From Pedobacter sp. R20-19 (GTDB lineage: Bacteria > Bacteroidota > Bacteroidia > Sphingobacteriales > Sphingobacteriaceae), in NCBI RefSeq assembly GCF_000708265.2, contig NZ_JCKI01000008.1:1-64000 (forward strand): a DNA stretch of 64,000 nt, given 5' to 3'. Below the pieces are notes generated by a model that was not told where the DNA came from, ran no database searches, and saw nothing but the letters and a program-made list of their open reading frames with translations. The translations under genes and the position numbers were made by a program. This document shows positions 33,841 to 43,309 of this stretch, piece after piece; the first letter of the stretch is position 1, and each line of letters starts with the position of its first letter.

Positions 33841-35061
33841 TTATGGCATCACTTCGAACAGAAAAAACTGTTGGATCTGTGCTTTACCAAAATTGTTATC
33901 TACACAAAAAATCAAACTCTGATGTCCGTTTGATAATTTAGGCCCAAATGTTACCCCTTCTATATTATCGATATGCATATTTAACGTATCAAAATCAAAA
34001 AGCAATTTCTTCGTTAAAGGTTTTGGTGGAGATTTTACAAAGGATGGATTACGGATCACATTTTCTGCCTGATTTAAATCAACCAGATAAAGCTTAACAA
34101 AAGAATGATCATCTCGCCCTTTCGCCCAGGCCCTTTCCATAACCATTAGTATATGATCGTTTATGGCTAAAATTTCTGAGATGCCGTTAATATTCCAATC
34201 GCTATCTACAGTGGGTTGAATAGGCAATGCATCAAGGTTATACGCATACTGCGCTACGTTCTTTTTGCTTTCTACATCAAATTTAAGTATTCTGGTTAAA
34301 GCTTTATTATAGCCAAAATGAGATTGTTCTCCATCTTGATAAAGAGGCTCTTCCAGGCTGGCATATAAAGTTTTAAAATGATCTGCATAAGTTAAGCCTT
34401 CAAAAAAGGCATTTTTCCGTACCCCATATTCCTGCTTGCTAAAGTGAAAGCCAGAAGGCAAGGGCACAGTATCCAAAAATTTCCCTGTAGTAGAGATGAA
34501 AGTCAGGCCCGGCTGAACCAGAGTAGTATCGGTTTTACGGAACAACCTTTCCCCTTCATTACTCCAAACCAACGTATTTTTTAAAGGATTGTAACGAACA
34601 GATTCTCCATCAGCTTTGATGTTCGTGCCATATTGATATTTAGGATATACGGAGCCATCTGCCCGAAGGTTAAAGATAACATTAGTAAATTTGATGGTGT
34701 CTATTTTATCGTTTTGAATATCAATTTTGGCCGTATAAATCCTGGCCGGACTAAATTGTGAAGGATCATCACTGATGACGTAATACTGATTGTTTTTGAC
34801 ATCGTAATCTATCCCTGATAAACCGCCAATAATGGTGTTTTTGAAAGTATCATTAAGCGGCAAAATATATTCATTCAGAAATTTGATGGATGAAATCGAC
34901 TGATTTTTGTGATCATCAAATAAAATTCTATTTGCCGTACAGGAAGATAGCCCTGCGATAATAGAAAGGTACAAAATGAAAAATCTTAAGGATAGTGTTT
35001 TCAAACTGGAATAAGTTACGCGTAAAAGTATATAAAAGGAGTTAATAAATTCAATCAGCAA
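33841..35061 (-). CDS. Esterase-like phytase-family lipoprotein (PF13449 type)
   Basis: Up to 406 residues. The N-terminal start is uncertain because the lipoprotein signal (LSIIAGLSSC, Cys41) sits unusually far in; ATG codons nearer to it are missing, so a non-ATG start within the first 25 codons is possible. The mature domain shows the family's pattern: GGLSGIDYDVKNNQYYVISDD, YNPLKNTLVWSNEG, and the closing NIEGVTFGPKLSNGHQSLIFCVDNNF. These propeller proteins are named for weak esterase/phytase similarity, and actual activity is rarely shown. It is monocistronic. Confidence 0.8.
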   Translation of the reverse strand: MLIEFINSFYILLRVTYSSLKTLSLRFFILYLSIIAGLSSCTANRILFDDHKNQSISSIKFLNEYILPLNDTFKNTIIGGLSGIDYDVKNNQYYVISDDPSQFSPARIYTAKIDIQNDKIDTIKFTNVIFNLRADGSVYPKYQYGTNIKADGESVRYNPLKNTLVWSNEGERLFRKTDTTLVQPGLTFISTTGKFLDTVPLPSGFHFSKQEYGVRKNAFFEGLTYADHFKTLYASLEEPLYQDGEQSHFGYNKALTRILKFDVESKKNVAQYAYNLDALPIQPTVDSDWNINGISEILAINDHILMVMERAWAKGRDDHSFVKLYLVDLNQAENVIRNPSFVKSPPKPLTKKLLFDFDTLNMHIDNIEGVTFGPKLSNGHQSLIFCVDNNFGKAQIQQFFLFEVMP

Positions 35062-35110
35062 TACGATTATGAATCACCTTTTACTATTTAGAAATTAGTA
35101 ATTAAAAAAT

Positions 35111-35142
35111 AAAGCCGCTTCAATGAAGATTGAAACGGCTTT
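35111..35142 (-). terminator. Terminator of the GYR-rich protein gene
   Basis: AAAGCCGCTTCAAT and ATTGAAACGGCTTT form a 14-bp stem (one mismatch) with a 4-nt loop. It lies 16 bp beyond the stop at 35159. Confidence 0.8.
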
Positions 35143-35158
35143 ATACAATATATTTCCC

Positions 35159-36004
35159 TTAAAACAACTTACCAATTACCCGGTAAGTAATGTGATTACC
35201 ATCCACTACTTCTTCGTAATAAATATCATCAGGAGAAACAAAATACTTTTCATTTTTAATGTTTACTTCCCGGCAACCTTCAGGGAGCTGATCCATAATA
35301 TCGCCAATCTGATGCGAATCAACGGTACCATTTGGTGTGTTCAATACACCATCTTTACCAGCTACAATATAAACCGTTTTGCCATCAGCATTTTGTGACC
35401 GTGTGTAATAAACCCCTTTATACTCATAATAATCAATCCCATTAATGGCCACCAATTTTGCTTCTTCAGGCAAGTTTGGAACCTCTGCACCTACCGGCGG
35501 AACAACCACTTCATATTGATTATTATTTTGCTGATAAAATAGCCCACCAGAATAATAAAACTGGTTTGCACCAAAATAGAACGGATAATAACCGTAAGGC
35601 AAAACGCCTATTCTAAAACCGATAAATGGCCTGTAGTAATTGTAGTAACTGAAATAAGGGCGATAATACGGTCTGCCATAGGCATAATGATAGCCAAAAC
35701 CAGGTCTATAGCCCCTAAATCCTACACCACCTCTATAAACCGATCTGTTATATACATAGGTAGAGCGATTTGATCTAAAGCTGTTATTTGTACGTGGAGA
35801 AAATGAACCCCTGCCCGCCCCGGCAGACTGCCTTGAAAATGACCCACCCCCTCTTGAGCCGGAGAACGAACCCGATCTGCCACCGCCATGAAAGCCACCA
35901 CCGCCCCTTCCTGACCTTTGCGCAGAAGCATATTCTGTGCTAACTAATGCGATCATCGCTGCTACAGCGAAGACAACAAAACCTTTGTTTAATAACCTTT
36001 TCAT
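35159..36004 (-). CDS. DUF6515-type secreted protein with Gly/Ser/Arg/Tyr-rich region
   Basis: 281 residues from the ATG at 36004. A signal peptide ending TEYASAQ is followed by a low-complexity Gly-Ser-Arg-Phe segment (about 30-85). A Tyr/Pro/Arg-rich stretch with repeated YRP(Y/F) follows (about 90-150), then a folded C-terminal part containing two GxxYYEYKGVYYTR-like repeats. The aromatic-rich middle resembles adhesive or surface-coat polypeptides; this is an inference. Amino-acid composition makes the region 35780-35900 locally GC-rich. It is monocistronic with its own terminator. Confidence 0.75.
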   Translation of the reverse strand: MKRLLNKGFVVFAVAAMIALVSTEYASAQRSGRGGGGFHGGGRSGSFSGSRGGGSFSRQSAGAGRGSFSPRTNNSFRSNRSTYVYNRSVYRGGVGFRGYRPGFGYHYAYGRPYYRPYFSYYNYYRPFIGFRIGVLPYGYYPFYFGANQFYYSGGLFYQQNNNQYEVVVPPVGAEVPNLPEEAKLVAINGIDYYEYKGVYYTRSQNADGKTVYIVAGKDGVLNTPNGTVDSHQIGDIMDQLPEGCREVNIKNEKYFVSPDDIYYEEVVDGNHITYRVIGKLF

Positions 36005-36196
36005 CTTATGTTGATTCAATTACTGATATGACGATGAAAAGAAGTAAAAGATTATCCCCAAATACATTTTAACTAAATTTTGATAAAGTGATGACGAATC
36101 CTCTTTTTTTTAATATTAACAAACTATTTACCGGATGTTTTTTCTAATCAATTTCTAATCCTCTATATTTAAATTTTATTCCTTAAAAACACTTAA

Positions 36197-38062
36197 ATGA
36201 ACTTTCCCAGATTTTTATGCCTCTTATTTTTTCTCTTTATTTCCAATAAATTACTAGCCCAGACCGATTCTGCATACGTTAGAGAAAACTACACTAAAAT
36301 AGAGCGACAAATCCCAATGCGGGATGGAGTTAAACTTTTTACTTCCATCTACATCCCCAAAAATCAGAGCAAAAAATATCCTTTTCTAATTAACAGAACA
36401 CCCTATACAGTTGCGCCTTATGGGGCAGACCAATATAAACTAAGTTTGGGTAATTTTCCGGCCATGATGCGTGAAGGATTTATCTTTGTTTATCAAGATG
36501 TTCGCGGTCGCTGGATGAGCGAAGGAACTTTTGCTGATATTCGTCCACAAACCACCAAAAAAGGAAAAAAAGATATTGATGAAAGCACCGATACTTACGA
36601 TACCATCGACTGGTTACTGAAAAATGTTAAAGGCAATAACGGCAATGCTGGAATTTATGGGATTTCTTATCCGGGGTTTTATTCTACCGCTGCATTACCC
36701 AATTCACATCCAGCCCTAAAAGCGGTATCACCACAGGCACCGGTAACCGATTGGTTTATGGGCGATGATTTCCATCACCGTGGCACCCTATTTTTAATGG
36801 ATGCTTTCAGCTTTATGAGTGGTTTTGGAGTGCCCCGTCCGCAGCCCATCACGCCAGATAAAGGCCCTAAAGGTTTTAGGTTTCCTATTCAGGATAATTA
36901 CCGCTTTTACCTGGAAGCAGGCTCAGTTAAAAACCTAAAGGATAAATATTTTGCGGATAGCATTGTTTTCTGGAATGACCTCTTTAAACACCCCAATCTA
37001 GACACTTTCTGGAAAGCAAGATTGATTACCCCTCACCTAACCCATGTTAAACCTGCCGTAATGGTGGTTGGCGGTTTCTTTGATGCTGAAGATGCCTATG
37101 GAACCTTCGCCACTTATAAAGCCATCGAAAAACAAAATCCTGGAGCCAATAATATTCTGGTTGCAGGCCCCTGGTACCATGGTGGATGGGTGCGTAGCGA
37201 TGGATCATCTTTGGGAGATATTTCATTTAAAAAAAAGACCAGTATTGATTATCAGCAACAATACGAATTACCATTTTTTAAACACTATTTAAAGGGAGAA
37301 GGCGACTTCAATCCTGCTGAGGCTAATATTTTTGTAACCGGTTCAAACGAATGGAAAAAATTTGCCAGCTGGCCGCCAAAAGATACCGAAAACAAGATTC
37401 TATATTTACAACCCAATGGAAAACTGAGTTTTGAAAAAGTAGGCAGAACCGATAGTTGGGATGAATATGTAAGTGACCCAAACCACCCTGTACCCTATCA
37501 GGATGGCATTCAGGCGAGACGAACAAGAGAATACATGATTGATGACCAACGTTTTGCAGCGCGCAGGCCTGATGTTAAAACCTATCAAACCGATACACTT
37601 ACAGAAGATATCACCATTACAGGCCCGGTTCTGGCCAATCTGGTGGTTTCCACTACCGGAACTGATGCAGATTACGTGGTTAAATTGATTGATGTTTATC
37701 CTGAAGATTCACCAAACCCTGAACCAAACCCAAAAAATTTAATGATGGGTGGCTATGAAATGTTGGTTCGAGGTGAAATTATGCGGGGGAAATACCGCAA
37801 TAGTTTTGAGAAGCCTGAGCCTTTTACTCCAGATGCTATTACCAAGGTGAATTATCCACTACCGGATGTGGCACATACCTTTAAAAAAGGACATAAAATC
37901 ATGATTCAGATTCAAAATTCCTGGTTTCCATTGGCAGATCGCAATCCACAGAAATTTATGGATATTTATCAGGCTGAACCAGCCGATTTCCAAAAGGCCA
38001 CACACAGAATTTATCATGACGTACACAATAGTTCATTTATTACCGTTTCAGTATTAAAATAA
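36197..38062 (+). CDS. CocE/NonD family serine hydrolase, paralogue 1
   Basis: 621 residues with a signal peptide ending LLAQ. The alpha/beta-hydrolase domain (X-Pro dipeptidyl-peptidase S15 family) has MRDGVKLFTSIYIP, the oxyanion/linker DVRGRW, nucleophile Ser in GISYPG (about residue 157), Asp in FDAEDAYG and His in GPWYHGG. The C-terminal jelly-roll domain (PF08530) begins around 400. Family members cleave X-Pro peptides, cocaine esters, alpha-amino-acid esters or beta-lactam side chains; export suggests peptide scavenging. The paralogue starts 6 bp downstream. Confidence 0.93.
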   Translation: MNFPRFLCLLFFLFISNKLLAQTDSAYVRENYTKIERQIPMRDGVKLFTSIYIPKNQSKKYPFLINRTPYTVAPYGADQYKLSLGNFPAMMREGFIFVYQDVRGRWMSEGTFADIRPQTTKKGKKDIDESTDTYDTIDWLLKNVKGNNGNAGIYGISYPGFYSTAALPNSHPALKAVSPQAPVTDWFMGDDFHHRGTLFLMDAFSFMSGFGVPRPQPITPDKGPKGFRFPIQDNYRFYLEAGSVKNLKDKYFADSIVFWNDLFKHPNLDTFWKARLITPHLTHVKPAVMVVGGFFDAEDAYGTFATYKAIEKQNPGANNILVAGPWYHGGWVRSDGSSLGDISFKKKTSIDYQQQYELPFFKHYLKGEGDFNPAEANIFVTGSNEWKKFASWPPKDTENKILYLQPNGKLSFEKVGRTDSWDEYVSDPNHPVPYQDGIQARRTREYMIDDQRFAARRPDVKTYQTDTLTEDITITGPVLANLVVSTTGTDADYVVKLIDVYPEDSPNPEPNPKNLMMGGYEMLVRGEIMRGKYRNSFEKPEPFTPDAITKVNYPLPDVAHTFKKGHKIMIQIQNSWFPLADRNPQKFMDIYQAEPADFQKATHRIYHDVHNSSFITVSVLK

Positions 38063-38068
38063 CACATC

Positions 38069-39934
38069 ATGAAATACTTTAAGTTCATCATATTACTCCT
38101 TTCCGCATCAACCACCTTTGCACAAGGCGATGCGAATTATGCCAAAACCCATTATTCAAAGAAAGAAGTATATATCCCAATGCGTGATGGCACAAAACTT
38201 TTTACCGCCATCTATACCCCAAAAGATGCCGCAGCGGGTAAAAAATATCCGATGATTATGCAGCGCACCTGTTACAGTGTTGCGCCCTATGGTGAAGATC
38301 AGATCCCAGCCCGTTTAGGCCCATCAGATTTGATGATGAAAGATGGCTATATTGTGGTGATGCAGGATGTGCGTGGCCGTTGGAAAAGTGAAGGCACCTG
38401 GACCAATATGACGCCAGTAATCGATGATAAAAAAACGAAAAAAGATGTGGATGAAGGATCTGACACTTACGATACCATTGACTGGCTGGTTAAAAATGTA
38501 GCCTACAATAATGGTAAAGTAGGTCAGTGGGGAATTTCCTATCCCGGCTTTTATACTGCCGCTGGTATTTTAAGTAATCACCCGGCACTAAAAGCATCTT
38601 CTCCGCAAGCGCCAATTTCAGATTTCTTTTTCGACGATTTTCACCACAACGGCGCTTTCCTGCAAAGCTATTTTTCTACCTTTCCTTTGTTTGGTGTACA
38701 GAAAAAAGATACTACTTCCAGGCCATGGTACAATAATCAAATGATCAATCCGAAAACCAAAGATGGTTATCAGTTTGCTTTAGATTTAGGCCCATTAACC
38801 AATGCAGATAAATATTATAAAGACAATTTTTTCTGGCAGGAAACCATAAACCATCCAAATTATGATGAGTTCTGGCAAAAACGAGGTTTACTAAAACACT
38901 ACGGCACCATTAAACCAGCGGTGATGGTGGTTGGAGGCTGGTACGATGCAGAAGATTTATCCGGCCCGCTAAACATTTATAAAAGTATTGAGAAGAAAAA
39001 TCCAAATGCCTACAATACCATTGTGATGGGGCCGTTTGGGCATGGCCGATGGAGCCGCGAAACAGGCCATACCATGCACAGCAATGTTTATTTTGGAGAT
39101 AGTATTGCTACCTTCTATCAAAAGGAAATTGAATTGAAATTCTTCAACCACTTTCTAAAAGGGAATGGCGATAAAAATGCTGGTTTGCCAGAAGCTTATA
39201 TGTTTGATACAGGCAAAAAAGAATGGGAAACCTTTACAAAATGGCCAGCTGAAAAAGCCACCAAGCAAAAATTATATCTAGGTGCAGATGGTAAACTCAG
39301 CATGACTGCTCCCGCCACCGCAGGATCTGTAGATTACATCAGTGATCCTGCCAAACCCGTTCCTTATACTGAAGATTTAACCACTACGTTGGGTTTCACA
39401 CCACATAATTACATGAGTGAAGATCAACGTTTTGCTGGCCGCAGACCAGATGTACTGGTATTTCAGACAGATATTCTGGAAAATGACATCACACTTGGCG
39501 GAGAAATCATGTCGCACCTTAAAATTGCCACTACCGGAACGGATGCAGATTTTATTGTGAAACTGATTGATGTTTACCCTGCTGATGAACAGAACAATCC
39601 GTACATGCCCAATAAAAATATCATCTTAAGTAATTACTGGCAAATGGTTCGTTCAGAGATTATGCCTGCCCGTTTCCGCAATAGTTTTGAAAAGCCCGAA
39701 GCCTTAGTGGCCAACCAGAAAACAGATGTAAATTTCCGCTTGCAAGACGTGTTGCATACTTTCAAAAAGGGACACCGATTGATGATTCAGGTGCAGAGTA
39801 CAGCTTTTCCTTTATTTGCCCGTAACCCACAAAAATTTGTTGAAAACCCTTATAAGGCTACAGAAGCTGATTATATTAAAGCCACTCAAACGATTTTTAA
39901 TGACAGTTTTGTAGAGGTTGATGTGATCAAATGA
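38069..39934 (+). CDS. CocE/NonD family serine hydrolase, paralogue 2
   Basis: Also 621 residues, with a signal peptide ending TTFAQ. It has the same order of motifs: MRDGTKLFTAIYTP, DVRGRW, GISYPG, YDAEDLSG and GPFGHGR. The region around the substrate pocket differs (for example FDDFHHNGAFLQSYFS against DDFHHRGTLFLMDAFS), so the two copies probably split substrates. It is transcribed with the upstream paralogue (6-bp gap) and probably with the M1 peptidase 79 bp downstream, making a secreted peptide-degradation unit. Confidence 0.93.
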   Translation: MKYFKFIILLLSASTTFAQGDANYAKTHYSKKEVYIPMRDGTKLFTAIYTPKDAAAGKKYPMIMQRTCYSVAPYGEDQIPARLGPSDLMMKDGYIVVMQDVRGRWKSEGTWTNMTPVIDDKKTKKDVDEGSDTYDTIDWLVKNVAYNNGKVGQWGISYPGFYTAAGILSNHPALKASSPQAPISDFFFDDFHHNGAFLQSYFSTFPLFGVQKKDTTSRPWYNNQMINPKTKDGYQFALDLGPLTNADKYYKDNFFWQETINHPNYDEFWQKRGLLKHYGTIKPAVMVVGGWYDAEDLSGPLNIYKSIEKKNPNAYNTIVMGPFGHGRWSRETGHTMHSNVYFGDSIATFYQKEIELKFFNHFLKGNGDKNAGLPEAYMFDTGKKEWETFTKWPAEKATKQKLYLGADGKLSMTAPATAGSVDYISDPAKPVPYTEDLTTTLGFTPHNYMSEDQRFAGRRPDVLVFQTDILENDITLGGEIMSHLKIATTGTDADFIVKLIDVYPADEQNNPYMPNKNIILSNYWQMVRSEIMPARFRNSFEKPEALVANQKTDVNFRLQDVLHTFKKGHRLMIQVQSTAFPLFARNPQKFVENPYKATEADYIKATQTIFNDSFVEVDVIK

Positions 39935-40013
39935 TGAATTAAAATATAAATTAAAAGCACTACCAACTCCCCTCTTATTTAGAGATGGCCGGGGGTGGTA
40001 AATAAAACACAAA

Positions 40014-41666
40014 ATGAAAAAACTATTTATTCTTTTTGCGCTGGCACTCTGTCTAGGTAGTGCAAATGCCCAAATGCTGGGAAAAAACCAGGTAAACGCC
40101 CGTGCAGATACCCTTCGCGGAAAACTCACCCCTTTACGCACCTGCTATGATATCAATTACTACCATTTGGATGTTAAAATCGATATTGATCAAAAATCTG
40201 TAGCCGGAAGTAATGAATTTGCTTTTACAGCCACTCAGGATTTTACCAAACTTCAATTCGATCTTTTCTCCAATTTAAAAGTTGAAAAAGTAATTTATAA
40301 GGGAAAGGAACTGCCATTTACCCGTGAATACAATGCCGTTTTTGTAACCTTCCCGAAGGCTGTTAAGAAAGGCAGTAAAGATAGGTTTACCGTATTTTAT
40401 TCAGGAAATCCGGTAGTGGCTAAAAATGCACCTTGGGATGGCGGATTTATTTTTAAAAAAGATGCTGCTGGTAATCCATTTGTTTCAGTAGCCTGCCAGG
40501 GCTTAGGAGCGAGTGTATGGTGGCCAAATAAAGACCACCAGAGTGATGAAGTAGACAGCATGCTCATCAGCATCAGCGTTCCTAAAACCTTACAAGAAAT
40601 ATCCAATGGAAGATTAAGGAATACTGTTGATCAGCCCGATGGCTACAAACAATATAACTGGTTCGTCAGTAACCCCATCAACAATTATGATGTTACATTT
40701 TACATTGGTAAATATGCACATTGGCAAGATAGCTATGCCGGTGAAAACGGAAATTTAAGCATCGATTACTGGGCTTTACAAGTAGATAGCGCTAAAGCAC
40801 GGCCACATTGGGATGCCGATGTAAAACCCATGCTCAAATGTTTCGAGTATTGGTTTGGCCCCTACCCCTGGTATAAAGATGGCTATAAACTGGTTCAGGC
40901 ACCGCATTTAGGTATGGAACATCAAAGCGCTGTAGCTTATGGAAATCAATTTAAAAACGGCTATTTGGGCAGAGATTTAAGTGGAACCGGTCATGGTTTA
41001 AAATGGGATTTTATCACCATCCACGAAAGTGGCCATGAATGGTTTGGAAATAACATCACCTCAAAAGATATTGCCGACATGTGGATTCATGAAGGTTTTA
41101 CCAATTATTCGGAAACCCTTTTTACAGAATGTACGGATAGCAAAAAATCTGGCGAGGAGTATGTAATAGGAATCAGAAGAGGGATTGAAAATGACAGTCC
41201 TATAATTGGCCCTTATGGTGTAAATAAAGAGGGATCTAGCGATATGTACCCTAAAAGTGCTAACCTGATCCATACCATCCGCCAGTTAATCAATGATGAT
41301 GAAAAGTTCAGACAAATTTTAAGAGGCCTAAATAAAACCTTCTATCATAAAACAGTAACTACTGCTGATATAGAAAACTATATAGCTAAGCAAAGCGGAT
41401 TAAAGCTTGATAAAGTTTTTGACCAATATCTTCGTCACTCAGCCATTCCGGTTTTGGCCTATAAAATTAATGATGGTGTGCTATCTTATCGTTGGATAAC
41501 CGATGTAAAAGGCTTCGATATGCCTGTTAAGGTAACTTTAAAAGCGGATGAATATACTTTAATCAAACCATCAAATGATTGGAAAACGATCAAAGTTGAT
41601 CCAAGTATAACGGCAGATAATTTTAAAAGCGATCCTCAGTTTTATATCAAAACTAAAAAAGAGTAA
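40014..41666 (+). CDS. M1 family metallopeptidase (secreted)
   Basis: 550 residues with a signal peptide ending ANAQ. The N-terminal beta-saddle domain is followed by the catalytic domain with the zinc site HESGH (His337, His341) and the third ligand Glu360 in WIHEGFTNY, exact M1 spacing. The exopeptidase GAMEN motif is replaced by LGMEHQSAVAYG, so substrate preference may differ from classical aminopeptidase N. The C-terminal ARM domain is absent, as in short M1 members. It likely completes peptide breakdown begun by the two CocE-type enzymes upstream. Confidence 0.93.
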   Translation: MKKLFILFALALCLGSANAQMLGKNQVNARADTLRGKLTPLRTCYDINYYHLDVKIDIDQKSVAGSNEFAFTATQDFTKLQFDLFSNLKVEKVIYKGKELPFTREYNAVFVTFPKAVKKGSKDRFTVFYSGNPVVAKNAPWDGGFIFKKDAAGNPFVSVACQGLGASVWWPNKDHQSDEVDSMLISISVPKTLQEISNGRLRNTVDQPDGYKQYNWFVSNPINNYDVTFYIGKYAHWQDSYAGENGNLSIDYWALQVDSAKARPHWDADVKPMLKCFEYWFGPYPWYKDGYKLVQAPHLGMEHQSAVAYGNQFKNGYLGRDLSGTGHGLKWDFITIHESGHEWFGNNITSKDIADMWIHEGFTNYSETLFTECTDSKKSGEEYVIGIRRGIENDSPIIGPYGVNKEGSSDMYPKSANLIHTIRQLINDDEKFRQILRGLNKTFYHKTVTTADIENYIAKQSGLKLDKVFDQYLRHSAIPVLAYKINDGVLSYRWITDVKGFDMPVKVTLKADEYTLIKPSNDWKTIKVDPSITADNFKSDPQFYIKTKKE

Positions 41667-41700
41667 TCGAAAAATAAATTAACCAATACTCAGAAAATTC

Positions 41701-41730
41701 AAAAACCCGTTGTAACTGCAATGGGTTTTT
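41701..41730 (+). terminator. Terminator of the hydrolase/peptidase operon
   Basis: AAAAACCCGTTG and CAATGGGTTTTT form a stem with one wobble and a 6-nt loop, 34 bp past the M1 stop. Confidence 0.75.
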
Positions 41731-41842
41731 CTTTAAAAATCTGATCCGCTGTGCAACTTTTTTATATTTCTACCGTCTTATAAACAAAAACGCATTCATA
41801 TCTTTTATAAGTGGCATTTTAATAAACTAAAGATTCATATCA

Positions 41843-42574
41843 ATGAAAAAATTATTCACCCTTTTATTTGCAACACTTACTTTAACAGCAAGTATAAATG
41901 CAATCGCCAAAAATCCAACCAGTATTACATCCTCTAAATACAGCGATGATGAAAGAGAAGTAGAAAACTTTAATGGTATTGCCGCAGCCGGGCCAATTAA
42001 TGTTGTGGTTACCTTAGGCAGTAAAGAAAGCTGCCGTTTAGAGGGAGATGCTGAAGCTATTGCCTCCATCATCACTGAAGTAAAAGGAAATATATTAATC
42101 ATCCGCCCAAAAAATAGCGTTACCAGCTGGTCTAGAAAATACGAAGGAAAACAAATTACGGCTTATGTTTCTGCTCATGAAATCGCTAGCCTAACCATGA
42201 GTGGTTCTGGAAACATGGTGGTGAATGGCAAAATCAGCACTGGTGATTTAACCACCACATTAAGCGGATCTGGAAGCATCAAAGCAAATGCTGATGTAGA
42301 TAACTACAATGGCGTAATTAGTGGTTCTGGCTCATTAAATATCACGGGCAGTACAGATCGTGCTAAAATTGTGATCAGTAGTTCAGGAGCATTTGAAGGA
42401 AAAAGTTTTTCATCGCATACTTTAACCACTACAATAAGTGGCTCAGGAACAGTGAATATAAAAACGGATCAATCCATTAAGGCAGTGATTAGCGGATCAG
42501 GCAGCGTAAATTATTCAGGTAATGCAACCGTTGATAAAACCATCATCGGATCAGGAAGAGTAAGAAAAATATAA
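41843..42574 (+). CDS. Head GIN domain-containing protein (DUF2807)
   Basis: 243 residues with a signal peptide ending INAIAKN. The body is a right-handed beta-helix of short repeats with the pattern (S/T)GSG(S/N/A): SGSGNMVVNG, SGSGSIKAN, SGSGSLNITG, SGSGTVNIK, SGSGSVNYSG. The first strand section, FNGIAAAGPINVVVTLGS, is the family's standard start. These are surface or periplasmic proteins of unknown function, once called putative autotransporter adhesins. It is monocistronic with its own terminator. Confidence 0.9.
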   Translation: MKKLFTLLFATLTLTASINAIAKNPTSITSSKYSDDEREVENFNGIAAAGPINVVVTLGSKESCRLEGDAEAIASIITEVKGNILIIRPKNSVTSWSRKYEGKQITAYVSAHEIASLTMSGSGNMVVNGKISTGDLTTTLSGSGSIKANADVDNYNGVISGSGSLNITGSTDRAKIVISSSGAFEGKSFSSHTLTTTISGSGTVNIKTDQSIKAVISGSGSVNYSGNATVDKTIIGSGRVRKI

Positions 42575-42594
42575 CCAAAAATATTTGGAAAGAA

Positions 42595-42628
42595 AACGCT
42601 TGTAAGAAATTACAGGCGTTTTTTTTAA
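42595..42628 (+). terminator. Terminator of the head-GIN gene
   Basis: AACGCTTGTAA and TTACAGGCGTT pair (one mismatch) around GAAA and are followed by T8. Confidence 0.85.
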
Positions 42629-42703
42629 CCATTATTTAAAATCCCGATTAAAAACTTTATTCTATCTTGCTAAAACCTAATTACAGTTAGCAATTTTTAC
42701 ATT

Positions 42704-43153
42704 ATGTTAATAGAAACCATAAAGCTACTTTTCGAAAGAGACCTTAACAGACTTAAAATCGAAATTGAATCCTATAAGGATGAATCTAAAATTTGGCTGG
42801 TAGCGCCAAACATTGCTAATGCCGCAGGTAACCTATGCCTTCACTTAATAGGAAACCTCAATACATACATCGGTGCAACATTAGGTGGCACCAACTATGT
42901 TAGAAACCGCGAACTTGAATTTTCTTTAAAAAATATTCCTCAAAAAGAACTTATTAAAAAAATTGAAGAAACAATAACTGTAGTTAACGAATCATTAAAC
43001 AGCATTACGCAGGAAGAAATTGAAGCCGAATATCCAATATTGGTATTAGCAGAAAAAACTTCAACAGCATTTTTTCTTGTTCACCTAACCACACATCTAG
43101 CCTATCATTTAGGCCAGATTAATTACCACCGAAGATTGTTAGATAATGCATAA
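42704..43153 (+). CDS. DinB/DUF1572 family protein
   Basis: 149 residues forming a four-helix bundle. The three metal-ligand histidines of the DinB-like fold are visible as LHLIGN (about residue 47) and, at the C-terminal helix, HLTTHLAYHLGQINYHRR. Members act as thiol-dependent enzymes (mycothiol- or bacillithiol-type transferases) or have no known role, and this branch is uncharacterised. It is monocistronic. The downstream 43154-43309 holds a dispersed intergenic repeat (CCTGAATTTTATTTCAGCA) and the HigBA promoter. Confidence 0.85.
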   Translation: MLIETIKLLFERDLNRLKIEIESYKDESKIWLVAPNIANAAGNLCLHLIGNLNTYIGATLGGTNYVRNRELEFSLKNIPQKELIKKIEETITVVNESLNSITQEEIEAEYPILVLAEKTSTAFFLVHLTTHLAYHLGQINYHRRLLDNA

Positions 43154-43199
43154 AGCCTATAATTCCAAGCATGGAGCAATTGCACTACAGATGCTAACT

Positions 43200-43260
43200 T
43201 AAGCTGGTCATCCTGAGTGTGGCGTCACCCTGAATTTTATTTCAGCAAGGTGCTGATTTT
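43200..43260. repeat. Dispersed CCTGAA..TTCAG repeat
   Basis: GTCACCCTGAATTTTATTTC followed by AGCA is matched at 44065-44101 (GCGTCACCCTGAATTTATTT, then CAGGG). The short CCTGAA/TTCAGG dyad is the core. The two copies bracket the HigBA locus. Confidence 0.5.
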
Positions 43261-43273
43261 TGATTTAGGAAAC

Positions 43274-43304
43274 TTGTATAATGTTACCTAATTAGCTAAC
43301 TTTG
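43274..43304 (+). promoter_or_regulatory. HigBA promoter with overlapping palindromic operator
   Basis: TTG (43274-43276), exactly 20 bp, then TAACTTTG (43297-43304) match the Bacteroidota promoter consensus. GTTACCTAATTAGCTAAC (43283-43300) is an 18-bp palindrome with one mismatched pair that overlaps the -7 element, as expected for repression by the antitoxin. The toxin GTG is only 6 bp from the -7 box, so the mRNA may be almost leaderless. Confidence 0.7.
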
Positions 43305-43309
43305 TTTCC

